Assembly (NCBI GenBank): GCA_905176665.1
Contig: CAJINA010000005.1
Location: 269,301-333,300 of the forward strand
DNA from: Olavius algarvensis Delta 4 endosymbiont
GTDB lineage: Bacteria; Desulfobacterota; Desulfobacteria; Desulfobacterales; CAJINA01
Length of the DNA: 64,000 nt
Reading direction: 5' to 3'
The notes beneath the pieces were generated by a model. It did not search any database, was not told the DNA's origin, and saw only the letters and a list, made by a program, of their open reading frames with translations. Shown here piece by piece: positions 16,755 through 25,441 of this stretch. Each line of letters begins with the position of its first letter. The stretch's first letter is position 1. Both the position numbers and the translations under genes were made by a program.

Positions 16755-18077
16755 CTAACCTTTTATCTCGGCCGCAATTTCACCAACCCTGGCCAAAATC
16801 CTTTCCCGATCGAGCGTGACCGGCTGACGATCCCTTATCAATACTTTTCCCCCGACCACCACCGTGACCACGTCCGCCCCACGCATGGCGTAGACAATAT
16901 GCGAATGGGGCGCATACATTGGCACCAGATGCGGGCGGTCGGCGTTTACCACGATGAGGTCGGCCTGTTTGCCGGGTTCCAGACTACCGGTCACATCTCC
17001 CAGGCCGATAGCCCGGGCCCCGTGCCGGGTGGCCATTTTCAGTACTGTGGTGGCATCCATCACTGTCGGGTCCCGGGTAACCGCTTTGTGGATTTTGGCC
17101 GCAGCATCCATTTCGGTGAACAAATCCAGATCATTATTGGAGGCACAACCATCGGTACCCAGGCCCACGGTAAGGCCGGCGGCGACAAAGTCCGGCACCG
17201 GGGCTATGCCCGCCGCCAGTTTCATATTGCTTTCGGCATTATGGGATATCTTCACACCGCGTGTGCGCATGATGTCGATATCTTCTGCATTGGTCCAGAC
17301 CGCGTGCACGACCAGGGTGTTTTCATCCAGGACTTCGAGACTATCCAGGTATTGCACCGGTGTGGCCCCGTGTTCCTGCAAGCAGGCGCTGCGTTCCGCT
17401 TCCGTCTCGGCCACATGAATTTGGAAAAGGACGCCCCTTTCACGGGCTGCATTCTTGGCCGCTTTTAGCGTGTCGCCGCTGCAGGTGTAAGGGGAGTGGC
17501 AAAATATGGAGGGCGTGATGTTCGCTTCCCGCTCCAGCCATTGATCCACATAATTGCCGGCGTGGGTCACATTCAAGGCCGGGTCCGGTACGCCGGGCGC
17601 CGGAAAATCGATCACCCCCTGGGCCAGGACCGCCCGCAGGCCCGCCCGAACCACGGCTGCGGCGACGCTGTCCTCCTGGAAATACCCGCCGCAGCAGGTC
17701 GTGGTGCCGGACAGGAGCATCTCCAGACAAGCCAGTTGCGTCCCCCATTTCACATTCTCCGGGGTGATGAATTGGCTCTCCGCCGGAAGCATGTGCTCGT
17801 TGAGCCAGACGTCGAGCGGCAGATCATCCGCCAGGCCGCGAAACAGGGTCATCGGCAGGTGGGTATGGGTGTTTACCAGGCCCGGCATAACAATGCCGCC
17901 GCCGGCGTCAATGGCCGTCGCGGCTTCCGGCAGGGCCACACCCGCCTCCCATTTGGCAACGGTCACGATGGTGCCCTTTTGAACCCCTATCAGGGCCTGC
18001 TCGATAATATCGAAACGTTCATTGACGGTTACGGCCGTGCCATTGTGGATGATCAGATCATATTGATTGCGGGTCAT
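16755..18077 (-). CDS. mtaD: 5-methylthioadenosine / S-adenosylhomocysteine deaminase-type amidohydrolase
   Basis: A 440-residue metal-dependent amidohydrolase that deaminates MTA or SAH to the inosyl form. Metal ligands are NTHTHLPMTLFRG (HxH), FQIHVAETEAE, VVHAVWTNAEDI and GLGTDGCASNNDLDLF. LNEHMLPAESQF matches the family's substrate loop. AAGGTGA lies just before the ATG. It is the third gene of a tightly packed run (pnp, dehydrogenase, mtaD; 3 bases between the last two). With pnp, it could provide a second MTA route: deamination, then phosphorolysis to hypoxanthine. Other deaminated nucleosides cannot be excluded. Confidence 0.88.
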   Translation of the reverse strand: MTRNQYDLIIHNGTAVTVNERFDIIEQALIGVQKGTIVTVAKWEAGVALPEAATAIDAGGGIVMPGLVNTHTHLPMTLFRGLADDLPLDVWLNEHMLPAESQFITPENVKWGTQLACLEMLLSGTTTCCGGYFQEDSVAAAVVRAGLRAVLAQGVIDFPAPGVPDPALNVTHAGNYVDQWLEREANITPSIFCHSPYTCSGDTLKAAKNAARERGVLFQIHVAETEAERSACLQEHGATPVQYLDSLEVLDENTLVVHAVWTNAEDIDIMRTRGVKISHNAESNMKLAAGIAPVPDFVAAGLTVGLGTDGCASNNDLDLFTEMDAAAKIHKAVTRDPTVMDATTVLKMATRHGARAIGLGDVTGSLEPGKQADLIVVNADRPHLVPMYAPHSHIVYAMRGADVVTVVVGGKVLIRDRQPVTLDRERILARVGEIAAEIKG

Positions 18078-18080
18078 GTC

Positions 18081-19061
18081 TCACCTTATTTCCAGCAGGA
18101 TTTTGAGAGCCTCGGATGAGTGGGCCCGTTCAAAGGCCGCCTGAGCCTTTTCCAGGGGATATTTGGCGGTGATCAGTCTTTCCAGGGGTATATCCGGGAA
18201 CTGCTGCAGCCGGGCGATACCCGTTTTAAACAATCCGCAACGTGATCCGATAACCGTGATCTCGTTGATGACCACCGGGGCCAGGTTCAACTCGCCCTGG
18301 GAAGCCAGGGTGGATTTTAAAACAATGGTGCCGCGCGGGCGGCAGACCGCCATGGCATCCAGCATTCCCTGGGGTTTCCCGGTAGCCTCTACCACCAGGT
18401 CGGCCCCGGCGGCATCTAAAAGGCGGGTGGTGGTCTCCAGGCTGCGCCAGCGCGCAGCCTGGAGCTTCGCATGATGACGGCCGACCAAGGTCACGTTATC
18501 CACGACGGAAGCCAGGACCCAGGCACACAATATACCCAGACGCCCATCTCCAAGCACTGCGATCTTTTCAGTGCCCTTTAGCGGTACCTGGTCCAGAATC
18601 TCGCAGGCGGCGGAAAACGGTTCGATAAAAACAGCCCGGTCCGTGTGCATACCGGCGGGTATCGGGTGCAGATTGGCTATGGGCAGCAGGCAGTATCCGG
18701 CCATACAGCCGTCGAGGTTCAGGATGCCCAGTACGGACCGTTCGGGGCAGTGCCGTTCCAAGCCTTCCCGGCACATCCGGCATTGTCCGCAGGCGGCATT
18801 GATCTCGCCGGTAACCCGCCGGCCGATCCAATCAGGCTGATCACAGGCCTGCACTTCACCCACGAACTCGTGGCCGAGGATGCCGTTAAAGCCCATATAG
18901 CCGGCGATGATTTCCAGGTCGGTGCGGCAGATGCCGGCCACCAGGGTCCGGATCAAAGCCCACCCCGGCGGCGTCACCGGTACCGGGTGATCGGTAATAA
19001 GTTTAAGACGGCCGTCGAATACGACCGCCGGCATGGTTGCCGGGAACCGACCCGGGCTCAT
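18081..19061 (-). CDS. Zinc-type alcohol dehydrogenase (MDR superfamily)
   Basis: A 326-residue medium-chain dehydrogenase. The GroES-like half has ICRTDLEII, GHEFVGEV and the structural-zinc cysteine run CGQCRMCREGLERHC. The NAD(P) half has VLGDGRLGILCAWVLASVV, with LVGRHHAKL after it. The catalytic-zinc ligands are plausible (Cys in AGICRTD, His-Glu in GHEF). It is slightly short for the family. It overlaps pnp by ATGA and is 3 bases from mtaD, so it belongs to the MTA/purine operon. Its substrate is unknown; reduction of an aldehyde from methylthioribose breakdown is one idea. Confidence 0.85.
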   Translation of the reverse strand: MSPGRFPATMPAVVFDGRLKLITDHPVPVTPPGWALIRTLVAGICRTDLEIIAGYMGFNGILGHEFVGEVQACDQPDWIGRRVTGEINAACGQCRMCREGLERHCPERSVLGILNLDGCMAGYCLLPIANLHPIPAGMHTDRAVFIEPFSAACEILDQVPLKGTEKIAVLGDGRLGILCAWVLASVVDNVTLVGRHHAKLQAARWRSLETTTRLLDAAGADLVVEATGKPQGMLDAMAVCRPRGTIVLKSTLASQGELNLAPVVINEITVIGSRCGLFKTGIARLQQFPDIPLERLITAKYPLEKAQAAFERAHSSEALKILLEIR

Positions 19062-19891
19062 GAGGCTGTCTCCAGGCGTGAAAGGACCCCGCCCACAATG
19101 TCGCTCAAGAGGGGCGTGACCCTCCCACCAACATCGAGAACTTCCTCGAGGGTGGCCGGTACGGGGTGATCGGGATCGTTCATATTGGTGATAATCGACA
19201 GCCCCAGAACGCGCATGCCGCCATGCACGGCGGCTATCACCTCCGGCACCGTGGAAAAACCCACCGCAGCGGCGCCGATTGTTTTTAAAAACCGGATCTC
19301 GGCCGGTGTTTCCAAACTGGGGCCTTTCAAGCCGGCGTATACGCCCGTCTTCAGGCTGACGCCCAGCGCCGCCCCCGCTCTGAATGCCAGTCGGCCCAGG
19401 TCGCGGTCATAGGCGGCGGTCATCGGCGGAAAGCGCAGGCCCCAGGCATCTTCGTTGGGACCGACCAGCGGATTTTCGCCGGTCAAGTTGATGTGGTCGG
19501 CAATCACCAGGATGTCCCCGGTGTTCAAGGATGGATCGAGGCCCCCGGCGGCATTGGTCAAAATGAGGGTTTTGACACCCAGGGCCTGCATGACCCGGAC
19601 CGGGAACGCAACTTCCTGCGGCCGATAGCCCTCGTAAAGGTGAAAACGGCCTTCCATGGCCACGACACGCTGTCCGTGGGCCTGCCCGAATAGCATCCGG
19701 CCGGTGTGGCTGGTTACGGTGGCTTGCGGGAAATTGGGGATCTCGCGGTAGTCGAGACGCGCTTCAGGTTCAAAGAAAGAGACGGCGGTGCCAAGACCGG
19801 TCCCTGAAAAAAAGCCGATGGTCGGTTGTGTGCCTGTCCGGTTCTTTAAAAATTCGGCCGTTTCATTGACGGTTTTGCGGTCATTTTTCAT
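19058..19891 (-). CDS. Purine-nucleoside phosphorylase (inosine/guanosine type)
   Basis: A 277-residue trimeric-type PNP. FFSGTGLGTAV carries the phosphate loop. MEGRFHLYEGY, LILTNAAGGLDPSLNTGDIL, LKGPSLETPAEIR, GFSTVPEVIAAVHGGMRVLG and SIITNMNDP follow. The Glu of STVPE and Asn of ITNM are the 6-oxopurine-binding pair, so inosine, guanosine or methylthioinosine are expected substrates rather than adenosine. It is the first gene of the pnp-adh-mtaD operon, with ribosome site GGAAAG. Together with MtaD it could process methylthioinosine. Confidence 0.92.
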   Translation of the reverse strand: MKNDRKTVNETAEFLKNRTGTQPTIGFFSGTGLGTAVSFFEPEARLDYREIPNFPQATVTSHTGRMLFGQAHGQRVVAMEGRFHLYEGYRPQEVAFPVRVMQALGVKTLILTNAAGGLDPSLNTGDILVIADHINLTGENPLVGPNEDAWGLRFPPMTAAYDRDLGRLAFRAGAALGVSLKTGVYAGLKGPSLETPAEIRFLKTIGAAAVGFSTVPEVIAAVHGGMRVLGLSIITNMNDPDHPVPATLEEVLDVGGRVTPLLSDIVGGVLSRLETAS

Positions 19892-20116
19892 GGGCTTTCC
19901 GATTGTTGTCCGGCTGGATGCGGGTGGTTACAGATGGCCTGTTTTTAGCAGAAATACCCCCCCCTTGGCAAAAAAAATCTTTTGGCGGATTTTAGGGTTC
20001 CAGGGGCAATGAACCCATTGACATTGTAGCATTTGTGTGAAAAACTACCACGTTATGTTTTTATGGAAAACCAGTGATTCGGACCTCAATTTGCCATTAA
20101 TTACAGGTGGTTAACA

Positions 20117-20611
20117 ATGGGTACCAGGGCCAGGCGGGAACATCCGGATATTGACGAGAGCATGTGGACGGCCATCGACGCCGTGATCGCGGACAACCGG
20201 GGTAAACCCGGTTCAATCATTACCGTTTTACGTGAAAGTCAGGAGATTGCCGGTTACCTGCCGGTTGAGCTGATCAACTACATCAGCATGCATATGAATC
20301 TGCCCGTCAGTGAGGTCTTTGGCGTTGCCTCCTTCTATTCTCTTTTTTCAATGAAACCCAAGGGCCGCCACACGGTTCGCATGTGCCTGGGAACGGCCTG
20401 TTATGTAAAAGGAGTCAAAGAGGCGATGGCGCGGATAACCAATACGTACCAGGTAGAGGAGGGGGAAACCTCCGAGGACCGCCGGTTTTCCCTGGAAGGC
20501 GTACGCTGTCTGGGCGCCTGCGGCCTGGCACCGGTCATGGTTATCGGCGGTGATACCTATGGGGATATCAGTGCCGACAAAATTATCGATATACTGGACA
20601 AGTACGAGTAA
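20117..20611 (+). CDS. NuoE/HydC-like [2Fe-2S] subunit
   Basis: A 164-residue thioredoxin-fold [2Fe-2S] protein of the complex I 24-kDa type. ISMHMNLPVSEVFGVASFYS precedes the cluster ligands CLGTAC (Cx4C) and CLGACG (Cx3C) with the expected ~40-residue gap. In complex I, bifurcating hydrogenases (HydC) and related transhydrogenases this subunit pairs with a NuoF-like subunit, which here is two genes on. AGGTGG lies 6 bases before the ATG. A perfect TTGACA at 20018 lacks a good -10 partner. First gene of a redox cluster running to about 25.9 kb. Confidence 0.93.
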   Translation: MGTRARREHPDIDESMWTAIDAVIADNRGKPGSIITVLRESQEIAGYLPVELINYISMHMNLPVSEVFGVASFYSLFSMKPKGRHTVRMCLGTACYVKGVKEAMARITNTYQVEEGETSEDRRFSLEGVRCLGACGLAPVMVIGGDTYGDISADKIIDILDKYE

Positions 20612-20670
20612 ACGATAACCCGGAGGGATTCGCCGGATTGCCCCACGGGTTATGAAAGCGACGGTTTCCC

Positions 20671-21024
20671 ATGAAACTATCTGAAATCCAGGAGATACTG
20701 AAAGCCACCGTCTTAACGGGCGAAGAGCACCTTGCCAAAACTGTGGCGGCCGGCGGCGGGGCGGATTTAATGGACGATGTCCTGTCGGCGGTGGCTGAAG
20801 GTGGGGCCCTGCTCACGGGGTTGACCACCGAAAAGGTGTTGCGCACTGCCAAAATTGCCGGTGTGACCGTTATCGTCTTCGTCCGGGGCAAGGAGCCCAG
20901 CGACAGTGTGCTGGAACTGGCCAAATCCTATTCCTTGCCCGTAATGACCACGAAGTATTCTCTTTTTGTCGCCTGCGGGCGGCTCTATATGAACGGTTTG
21001 CGCGGGATGGACGGATCATGGTGA
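20671..21024 (+). CDS. DRTGG-type small protein, 117 residues
   Basis: A small soluble protein resembling the DRTGG domain proteins found beside [FeFe]-hydrogenase and NuoEF-like genes: LSEIQEILKATVLTGEEHLA, GGGADLMDDVLSAVAEGGAL, LLTGLTTEKVLRTAKIAGVT and LAKSYSLPVMTTKYSLFVAC. The glycine-rich loop may bind a nucleotide. No Cys motif or membrane segment. The ribosome site is weak (ACGG). Lying between the NuoE- and NuoF-like genes, it is probably a regulatory or assembly partner; no mechanism can be read from sequence. Confidence 0.75.
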   Translation: MKLSEIQEILKATVLTGEEHLAKTVAAGGGADLMDDVLSAVAEGGALLTGLTTEKVLRTAKIAGVTVIVFVRGKEPSDSVLELAKSYSLPVMTTKYSLFVACGRLYMNGLRGMDGSW

Positions 21025-21091
21025 TTTGTGGCGGGCGTGTTGATTTGGACCCCGGCCAAGGCGGGGGCAGCTTCCGGAATGAGGAGATCTG

Positions 21092-22939
21092 ATGCAGCGA
21101 TTGACCAGGGAAACACTTGCGGAGAAACAAGCCCAGGAGAAAAAGCGGCTTACCGATACGACGATTAAAAAGCTCTTGATATGCGGCGGCACCGGATGTC
21201 ACGCGACGGGCAGTATCGCGCTCAAAGAGACGCTTGTAAATGAGCTGGCGGCCAAGGGGTTGCAGGAAAAGGTCCAGGTGATCGAAACCGGGTGCAACGG
21301 ATTCTGCGCCATGGGACCGCTTATGGTCATTCAGCCGGACGGTGTCTTTTACCAGAAGATCAAACCGGAGGATGTGCCGGAACTTGTTGAGGAACACCTA
21401 ATCAACAACAAGCAGGTGAAAAAACTGCTCTACAAGAACCCGGTCACCAAAAAGCGCATTCCCATACAGGACGATATCCCCTTTTTTGCGCACCAGATGC
21501 CCCGCGCACTGCGCAACAAAGGCATCATCGATCCCGAATCCATCGATGACTATATCGGGCGGGACGGCTACCAGGGCGCGGCCAGGGCCCTGCTGGAAAT
21601 CGAGCCGGCCGATATTGTCGAACAGGTCAAAATTTCCGGCATGCGCGGACGGGGCGGGGCCGGTTTTCCCACCGGTATGAAGTGGGCCTTTGCCCAGTCC
21701 AGTCCCGGGGATGTGAAATACGTGTTGTGCAACGCGGACGAGGGTGACCCGGGTGCGTTCATGGACCGCAGTATCCTGGAAGCCGACCCCCATGCTGTAA
21801 TCGAAGGCATGGTGATCGCGGCCCGGGCCATCAATGCCCACAAGGGTTACATCTACGCCAGGACAGAATATCCCCTGGCCATCAAACGGCTGCAGATTGC
21901 CATCGATCAGGCCACGGCCTGCGGACTGCTGGGGACCGACATCCTGGGGTCCGGATTTGATTTTTCAGTTGAGATCTACCAGGGGGCCGGTGCCTTTGTA
22001 TGCGGCGAAGAAACCGCCCTGATGCGCTCAATCGAAGGCCGTCGGGGGATGCCGCGGCCACGGCCGCCGTTCCCGGCCCATAAGGGCCTGTGGGAAAAGC
22101 CCACGATTCTGAACAATGTGGAAACCCTGGCCAATACTCCCCAGATCATCCAGAAAGGCGGGCAGTGGTATGCCGCTGTGGGCACGGAAACCAGCAAGGG
22201 CACCAAGGTGTTTGCCCTGTCCGGCGATGTCAACAATATCGGCCTGTTGGAAGTGCCTATGGGGACCTCGCTGCGTACCATCATCTACGATGTCGGCGGC
22301 GGCATTCCCGGCAAGAAGAAGTTCAAGGCGGTTCAACTGGGCGGCCCTTCCGGCGGGTGCGTGCCGGAAGAATACCTCGATACCCCGGTCGACTACGAGG
22401 AAATTGCCAAAGTAGGCGCCATCATGGGGTCCGGCGGGGTCATCGTGATGGATGAAAACACCTGTATGGTCGACATGGCCCGTTTCTTCATGGAGTTCAT
22501 CCAGGATGAGTCGTGCGGCAAGTGCACGCCCTGCCGCGAAGGCACCCGCCGATTGCTGCAGATCCTTGAAAAGATCTGCGAAGGGCACGGTTCCGCCGAG
22601 GATATCGAGGCGTTGGAATCCCTGTCCGATGTCATCCGCAGCACGGCCCTGTGCGGTCTCGGGCAGACGGCTCCCAACCCGGTGCTGTCCACGCTGCGCT
22701 ATTTTCGCGAAGAGTACGACGAACACATCAATGAACGCCGCTGTCCAGCCAAACGCTGCGTCGAGCTACTCGAATTCCGGGTAGATTCGGAGGCCTGTAA
22801 AAAATGCGGCCTTTGTTTCAAGGCGTGTCCGACCGATGCCATTGACTGGGAGAAAAAGCAACCGGCGCGCATCGACAACGAGAAGTGTATCAAGTGCATG
22901 ACCTGTTTTGAAAAGTGTAAGTTTGACGCAATATTCTAG
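21092..22939 (+). CDS. NuoF/HydB-like flavoprotein with N-terminal [2Fe-2S] and C-terminal 2[4Fe-4S] domains
   Basis: A 615-residue NADH-binding subunit. Residues 1-110 form a thioredoxin-like [2Fe-2S] domain (CGGTGCHATG, TGCNGFCAMG). Residues ~120-530 are NuoF: FMN/NADH loop MRGRGGAGFPTGMKWAF, CNADEGDPGAFMDR, and [4Fe-4S] motif SCGKCTPCREGTRRL near 474. The C-terminus (from about 569) carries a ferredoxin with CKKCGLCFKACP and CIKCMTCFEKC. This architecture is HydB/StnB/NADP-hydrogenase-like rather than the plain complex I subunit. GAGGAG precedes ATG. Its TAG stop is the first three bases of repeat copy 3. No hydrogenase H-cluster gene is nearby. Confidence 0.93.
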   Translation: MQRLTRETLAEKQAQEKKRLTDTTIKKLLICGGTGCHATGSIALKETLVNELAAKGLQEKVQVIETGCNGFCAMGPLMVIQPDGVFYQKIKPEDVPELVEEHLINNKQVKKLLYKNPVTKKRIPIQDDIPFFAHQMPRALRNKGIIDPESIDDYIGRDGYQGAARALLEIEPADIVEQVKISGMRGRGGAGFPTGMKWAFAQSSPGDVKYVLCNADEGDPGAFMDRSILEADPHAVIEGMVIAARAINAHKGYIYARTEYPLAIKRLQIAIDQATACGLLGTDILGSGFDFSVEIYQGAGAFVCGEETALMRSIEGRRGMPRPRPPFPAHKGLWEKPTILNNVETLANTPQIIQKGGQWYAAVGTETSKGTKVFALSGDVNNIGLLEVPMGTSLRTIIYDVGGGIPGKKKFKAVQLGGPSGGCVPEEYLDTPVDYEEIAKVGAIMGSGGVIVMDENTCMVDMARFFMEFIQDESCGKCTPCREGTRRLLQILEKICEGHGSAEDIEALESLSDVIRSTALCGLGQTAPNPVLSTLRYFREEYDEHINERRCPAKRCVELLEFRVDSEACKKCGLCFKACPTDAIDWEKKQPARIDNEKCIKCMTCFEKCKFDAIF

Positions 22940-23081
22940 AAGCCATCTAAAAAAGTCTATTAGCCCAAACTCAGCGTTGGGCGCTCGGTTCAAGTCCTCG
23001 AAATACTCTAGTATTCCTCCGGGTTGAACCTCGCGGCCGACTTGATTTTGAACTAAAATCCGTTTTTTGAGATAGCTTCTA
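22937..23081 (+). repeat. Dispersed inverted-repeat element, copy 3 (145 bp)
   Basis: Ends TAGAAGCCATCT and AGATAGCTTCTA are inverted repeats (11 of 12). The interior has AGCCCAAACTCAGCGTTGGG, AAATACTCTAGTATT (a palindrome) and TTGAACTAAAATCCG. It fills the space between the NuoF-like gene and the RnfB-GltD gene, and its first three bases are the TAG stop of the former. As RNA it could fold into a long hairpin and affect expression of the downstream gene. Confidence 0.82.
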
Positions 23082-23113
23082 ATAATCAGGGATTTTTAAC
23101 TGGAGAATTGAAC

Positions 23114-25210
23114 ATGCTACAAGCGGTTTTCATTTTGGGTGGACTCGGGGTTGCGGTCGGTATTTGCCTGGCCCTGGCTTCAAAGGTTTTCTACGTTTAC
23201 GTGGACCCTCAAATCTTGGCTGTCGATGATGCGCTGCCCGGTGCCAATTGCGGCGGTTGCGGACTGCCGGGCTGCACTGCCAATGCCGAGGCGATTGTCA
23301 AGGGCCAGGCGGCCCCCAATTCATGCGTTGCGGCCGGCCCGGATACGGCCGAAGCCATTGCGGCTATTTTGGGTGTAGCCGTCGAAGCCAAAGAGCCCGA
23401 TATCGCGCTGCCGGATTGTACCTACGGCGTTGCCGAGGCGGATACCAAATTCAATTACAACGGGATCTCTGATTGCCGGGGTGCCGCCCTGCTGAGTGGT
23501 GGCATGAAAGTGTGCACCATCGGATGCCTGGGACTGGGCACCTGCGCCGTGGCTTGCCCTTTCAACGCCATTGTCATGGGCCCGCAAGGCCTGCCGGTAG
23601 TTGACGAGAAACTGTGCACCGGTTGCGGCACCTGTGAACGGGTATGCCCGAAGCATATCATCAAACTTTCTTCCGTGACGCGTAGAATACTGCGTGAATA
23701 TACCACCGACGATTGTACGACTCCCTGCCAGCGCGCCTGCCCGGCGGGGATCAACATTAGTGAGTACATCCGACAGATTTCCCTGGGTGATTACCGCCGG
23801 TCCGTACAGGTGATCAAAGAGCGCAATCCTTTCCCGACGGTGATCGGACGCATCTGCCCGCGGCCCTGTGAAGAGGAGTGCCGGCGCAAGTACATCGATG
23901 AGCCGGTGGCGATTAATTTCCTCAAACGATATGCTGCCGATTATGAACGCCAGCACGGTGATAGGGTCCAGCCATTTTGCGCCCCAGCCACCGGCCGCAA
24001 AGTCGCGGTTGTGGGGGGCGGTGTACAGGGACTCTCGGTGGCATTTTTTACCGCGCGGCTGGGGCATGCGCCGACGGTTTACGAGGCCGGCGATCATCTC
24101 GGCGGGCTTTTAAGGAGCGCCATTTCCCGATATCGCCTTTCCATGGATATTCTGGATTGGGATATCCAGGGGGTGCTTGAACTCGGCGTAGAAGCCAAGA
24201 CCGGCCAGACCCTGGGCAAGGACTTTGCCCTGGATGACCTGCTGCGCGACGGTTACGAAGCCGTTTTTCTTGCTGCCGGCGGATGGGACAGCAAACTGCT
24301 GAGGACCGGCGGCGGTAAGACCGAGCAGAGCCTACCGGGGACCTACCTGTTGATCGACCTGCTTAATGAAAGCAAACAAAAAACCGGTGCGGTGGCACTG
24401 CAAAATGACGTGGTGATTTACGGCGGTTCGGCCGAGGTCATTGATGCGGCCGTTGTCTGTCGACAGATGGGGGCCGCAAATGTCACTGTCCTGTTCAGGG
24501 AAAGCGCGGCCGCTATCGAGGTGAGCGCTGAAAAAAGAGAACTGGCCGCCCGGGAAGGTATCCAGCTCGTTTTCGGGGGCGCCATTACCCGACTGCAGGG
24601 AACGGGGCGCGACCTTGCGCAGGTTGAGTACCAGACATCCGCCCAAGGGGTTCCTCAGGCCCTGGCGGCCGGGACGCTGTTTCTAGCCAGCGGTCGTATG
24701 CCGGAATTGATTTTCAGGAAAATCGTTTCACGAAGTGAGACTGTCGATGAGGCGACCACCGGTGAAACGGCCGATGACCCGCTGGCGTGGGAAGGCATCT
24801 GCCCCTACAAGAAGCCGGCCTTCAAAGATGAAACCGGCCTGTTGGCCGCCGGGGACGAACTCACCGATTTCAGCGCGGCCATCAAGGCCATCGGTGCCGG
24901 TCGCCGTGCGGCAGCCTCGATCCACCAGGTTATGTATGATCTGGGGCCGGAGCTGGCACCGGACGTGGTGCAGTCGGAAGCGGATATCCAGAACATTTTT
25001 GCAGTCGAGCGTGTTCCGGCTGCCTCGCGGCAGATCATGCCCTTGTGCGGTGGACCGGAAATGGATAAATGCGGGGAACTTGAGCTGGGTTTTGCCCGGG
25101 AAGCGGCCGCCGCTGAAGCCGGGCGCTGCCTGCAGTGCGGTTTGATCTGCTATAAGCAAGAGGCTGAAACTCAAATCCAGGCCGACGTTCCGGCCGCTGC
25201 CGCCGGTTAA
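23114..25210 (+). CDS. RnfB-GltD fusion: membrane-anchored Fe-S / FAD oxidoreductase
   Basis: The start is placed at ATG with GGAG 8 bases upstream (698 residues). Residues 1-25 are a membrane anchor as in RnfB. A [4Fe-4S] motif NCGGCGLPGC with a distal Cys (about 45-72) and a 2[4Fe-4S] ferredoxin (CTIGCLGLGTCAVACP, CTGCGTCERVCP, ~136-182) complete an RnfB module. From ~200 the protein is GltD/NfnB-like: cysteine-rich TTPCQRACPAGINISEYI and GRICPRPCEEECRR, FAD loop AVVGGGVQGLS near 301, and C-terminal AIKAIGAGRRAAASIHQVM. The second nucleotide site (YGGSAEVIDAA) departs from the usual GGGNxAxD, and the Arg pair typical for NADPH is absent. RnfC/D/G/E/A are not present. Confidence 0.9.
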   Translation: MLQAVFILGGLGVAVGICLALASKVFYVYVDPQILAVDDALPGANCGGCGLPGCTANAEAIVKGQAAPNSCVAAGPDTAEAIAAILGVAVEAKEPDIALPDCTYGVAEADTKFNYNGISDCRGAALLSGGMKVCTIGCLGLGTCAVACPFNAIVMGPQGLPVVDEKLCTGCGTCERVCPKHIIKLSSVTRRILREYTTDDCTTPCQRACPAGINISEYIRQISLGDYRRSVQVIKERNPFPTVIGRICPRPCEEECRRKYIDEPVAINFLKRYAADYERQHGDRVQPFCAPATGRKVAVVGGGVQGLSVAFFTARLGHAPTVYEAGDHLGGLLRSAISRYRLSMDILDWDIQGVLELGVEAKTGQTLGKDFALDDLLRDGYEAVFLAAGGWDSKLLRTGGGKTEQSLPGTYLLIDLLNESKQKTGAVALQNDVVIYGGSAEVIDAAVVCRQMGAANVTVLFRESAAAIEVSAEKRELAAREGIQLVFGGAITRLQGTGRDLAQVEYQTSAQGVPQALAAGTLFLASGRMPELIFRKIVSRSETVDEATTGETADDPLAWEGICPYKKPAFKDETGLLAAGDELTDFSAAIKAIGAGRRAAASIHQVMYDLGPELAPDVVQSEADIQNIFAVERVPAASRQIMPLCGGPEMDKCGELELGFAREAAAAEAGRCLQCGLICYKQEAETQIQADVPAAAAG

Positions 25211-25441
25211 TTCAGCGGCGCCGGGAAGGTTTGGACGACCTTCACGGCACAACCCGAATAATCGCCGTTTTACCTAAGGGCCCGTTTTCCTGCCGGCTGC
25301 TAAGGCTCAGTAGACACCAAAGGAGCCCGGTACCGGCAAATGAAAATGGGCCTAATTTTTATGGCGTCCATCATCTCTCGCTCGGCGGGAGGAAAGTTCC
25401 GACCGCCGGTAAGCAGCGCGGTTGTTGGCTAAGGAGTAGAT

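Noticed and set aside
20224..20239. Sequence CGTTTTACGTGAAAGT resembling a parS site
   Set aside because: Only about 12 of 16 positions fit the consensus, it lies inside the NuoE-like coding region, 14 kb from parAB, and the bases are explained by codons for Val-Leu-Arg-Glu-Ser.
25388..25404. GAGGAAAGTTCCG, similar to the RNase P RNA P4 box
   Set aside because: The rest of an RNase P RNA (several hundred bases with a second conserved block) does not fit in the 231-base gap.
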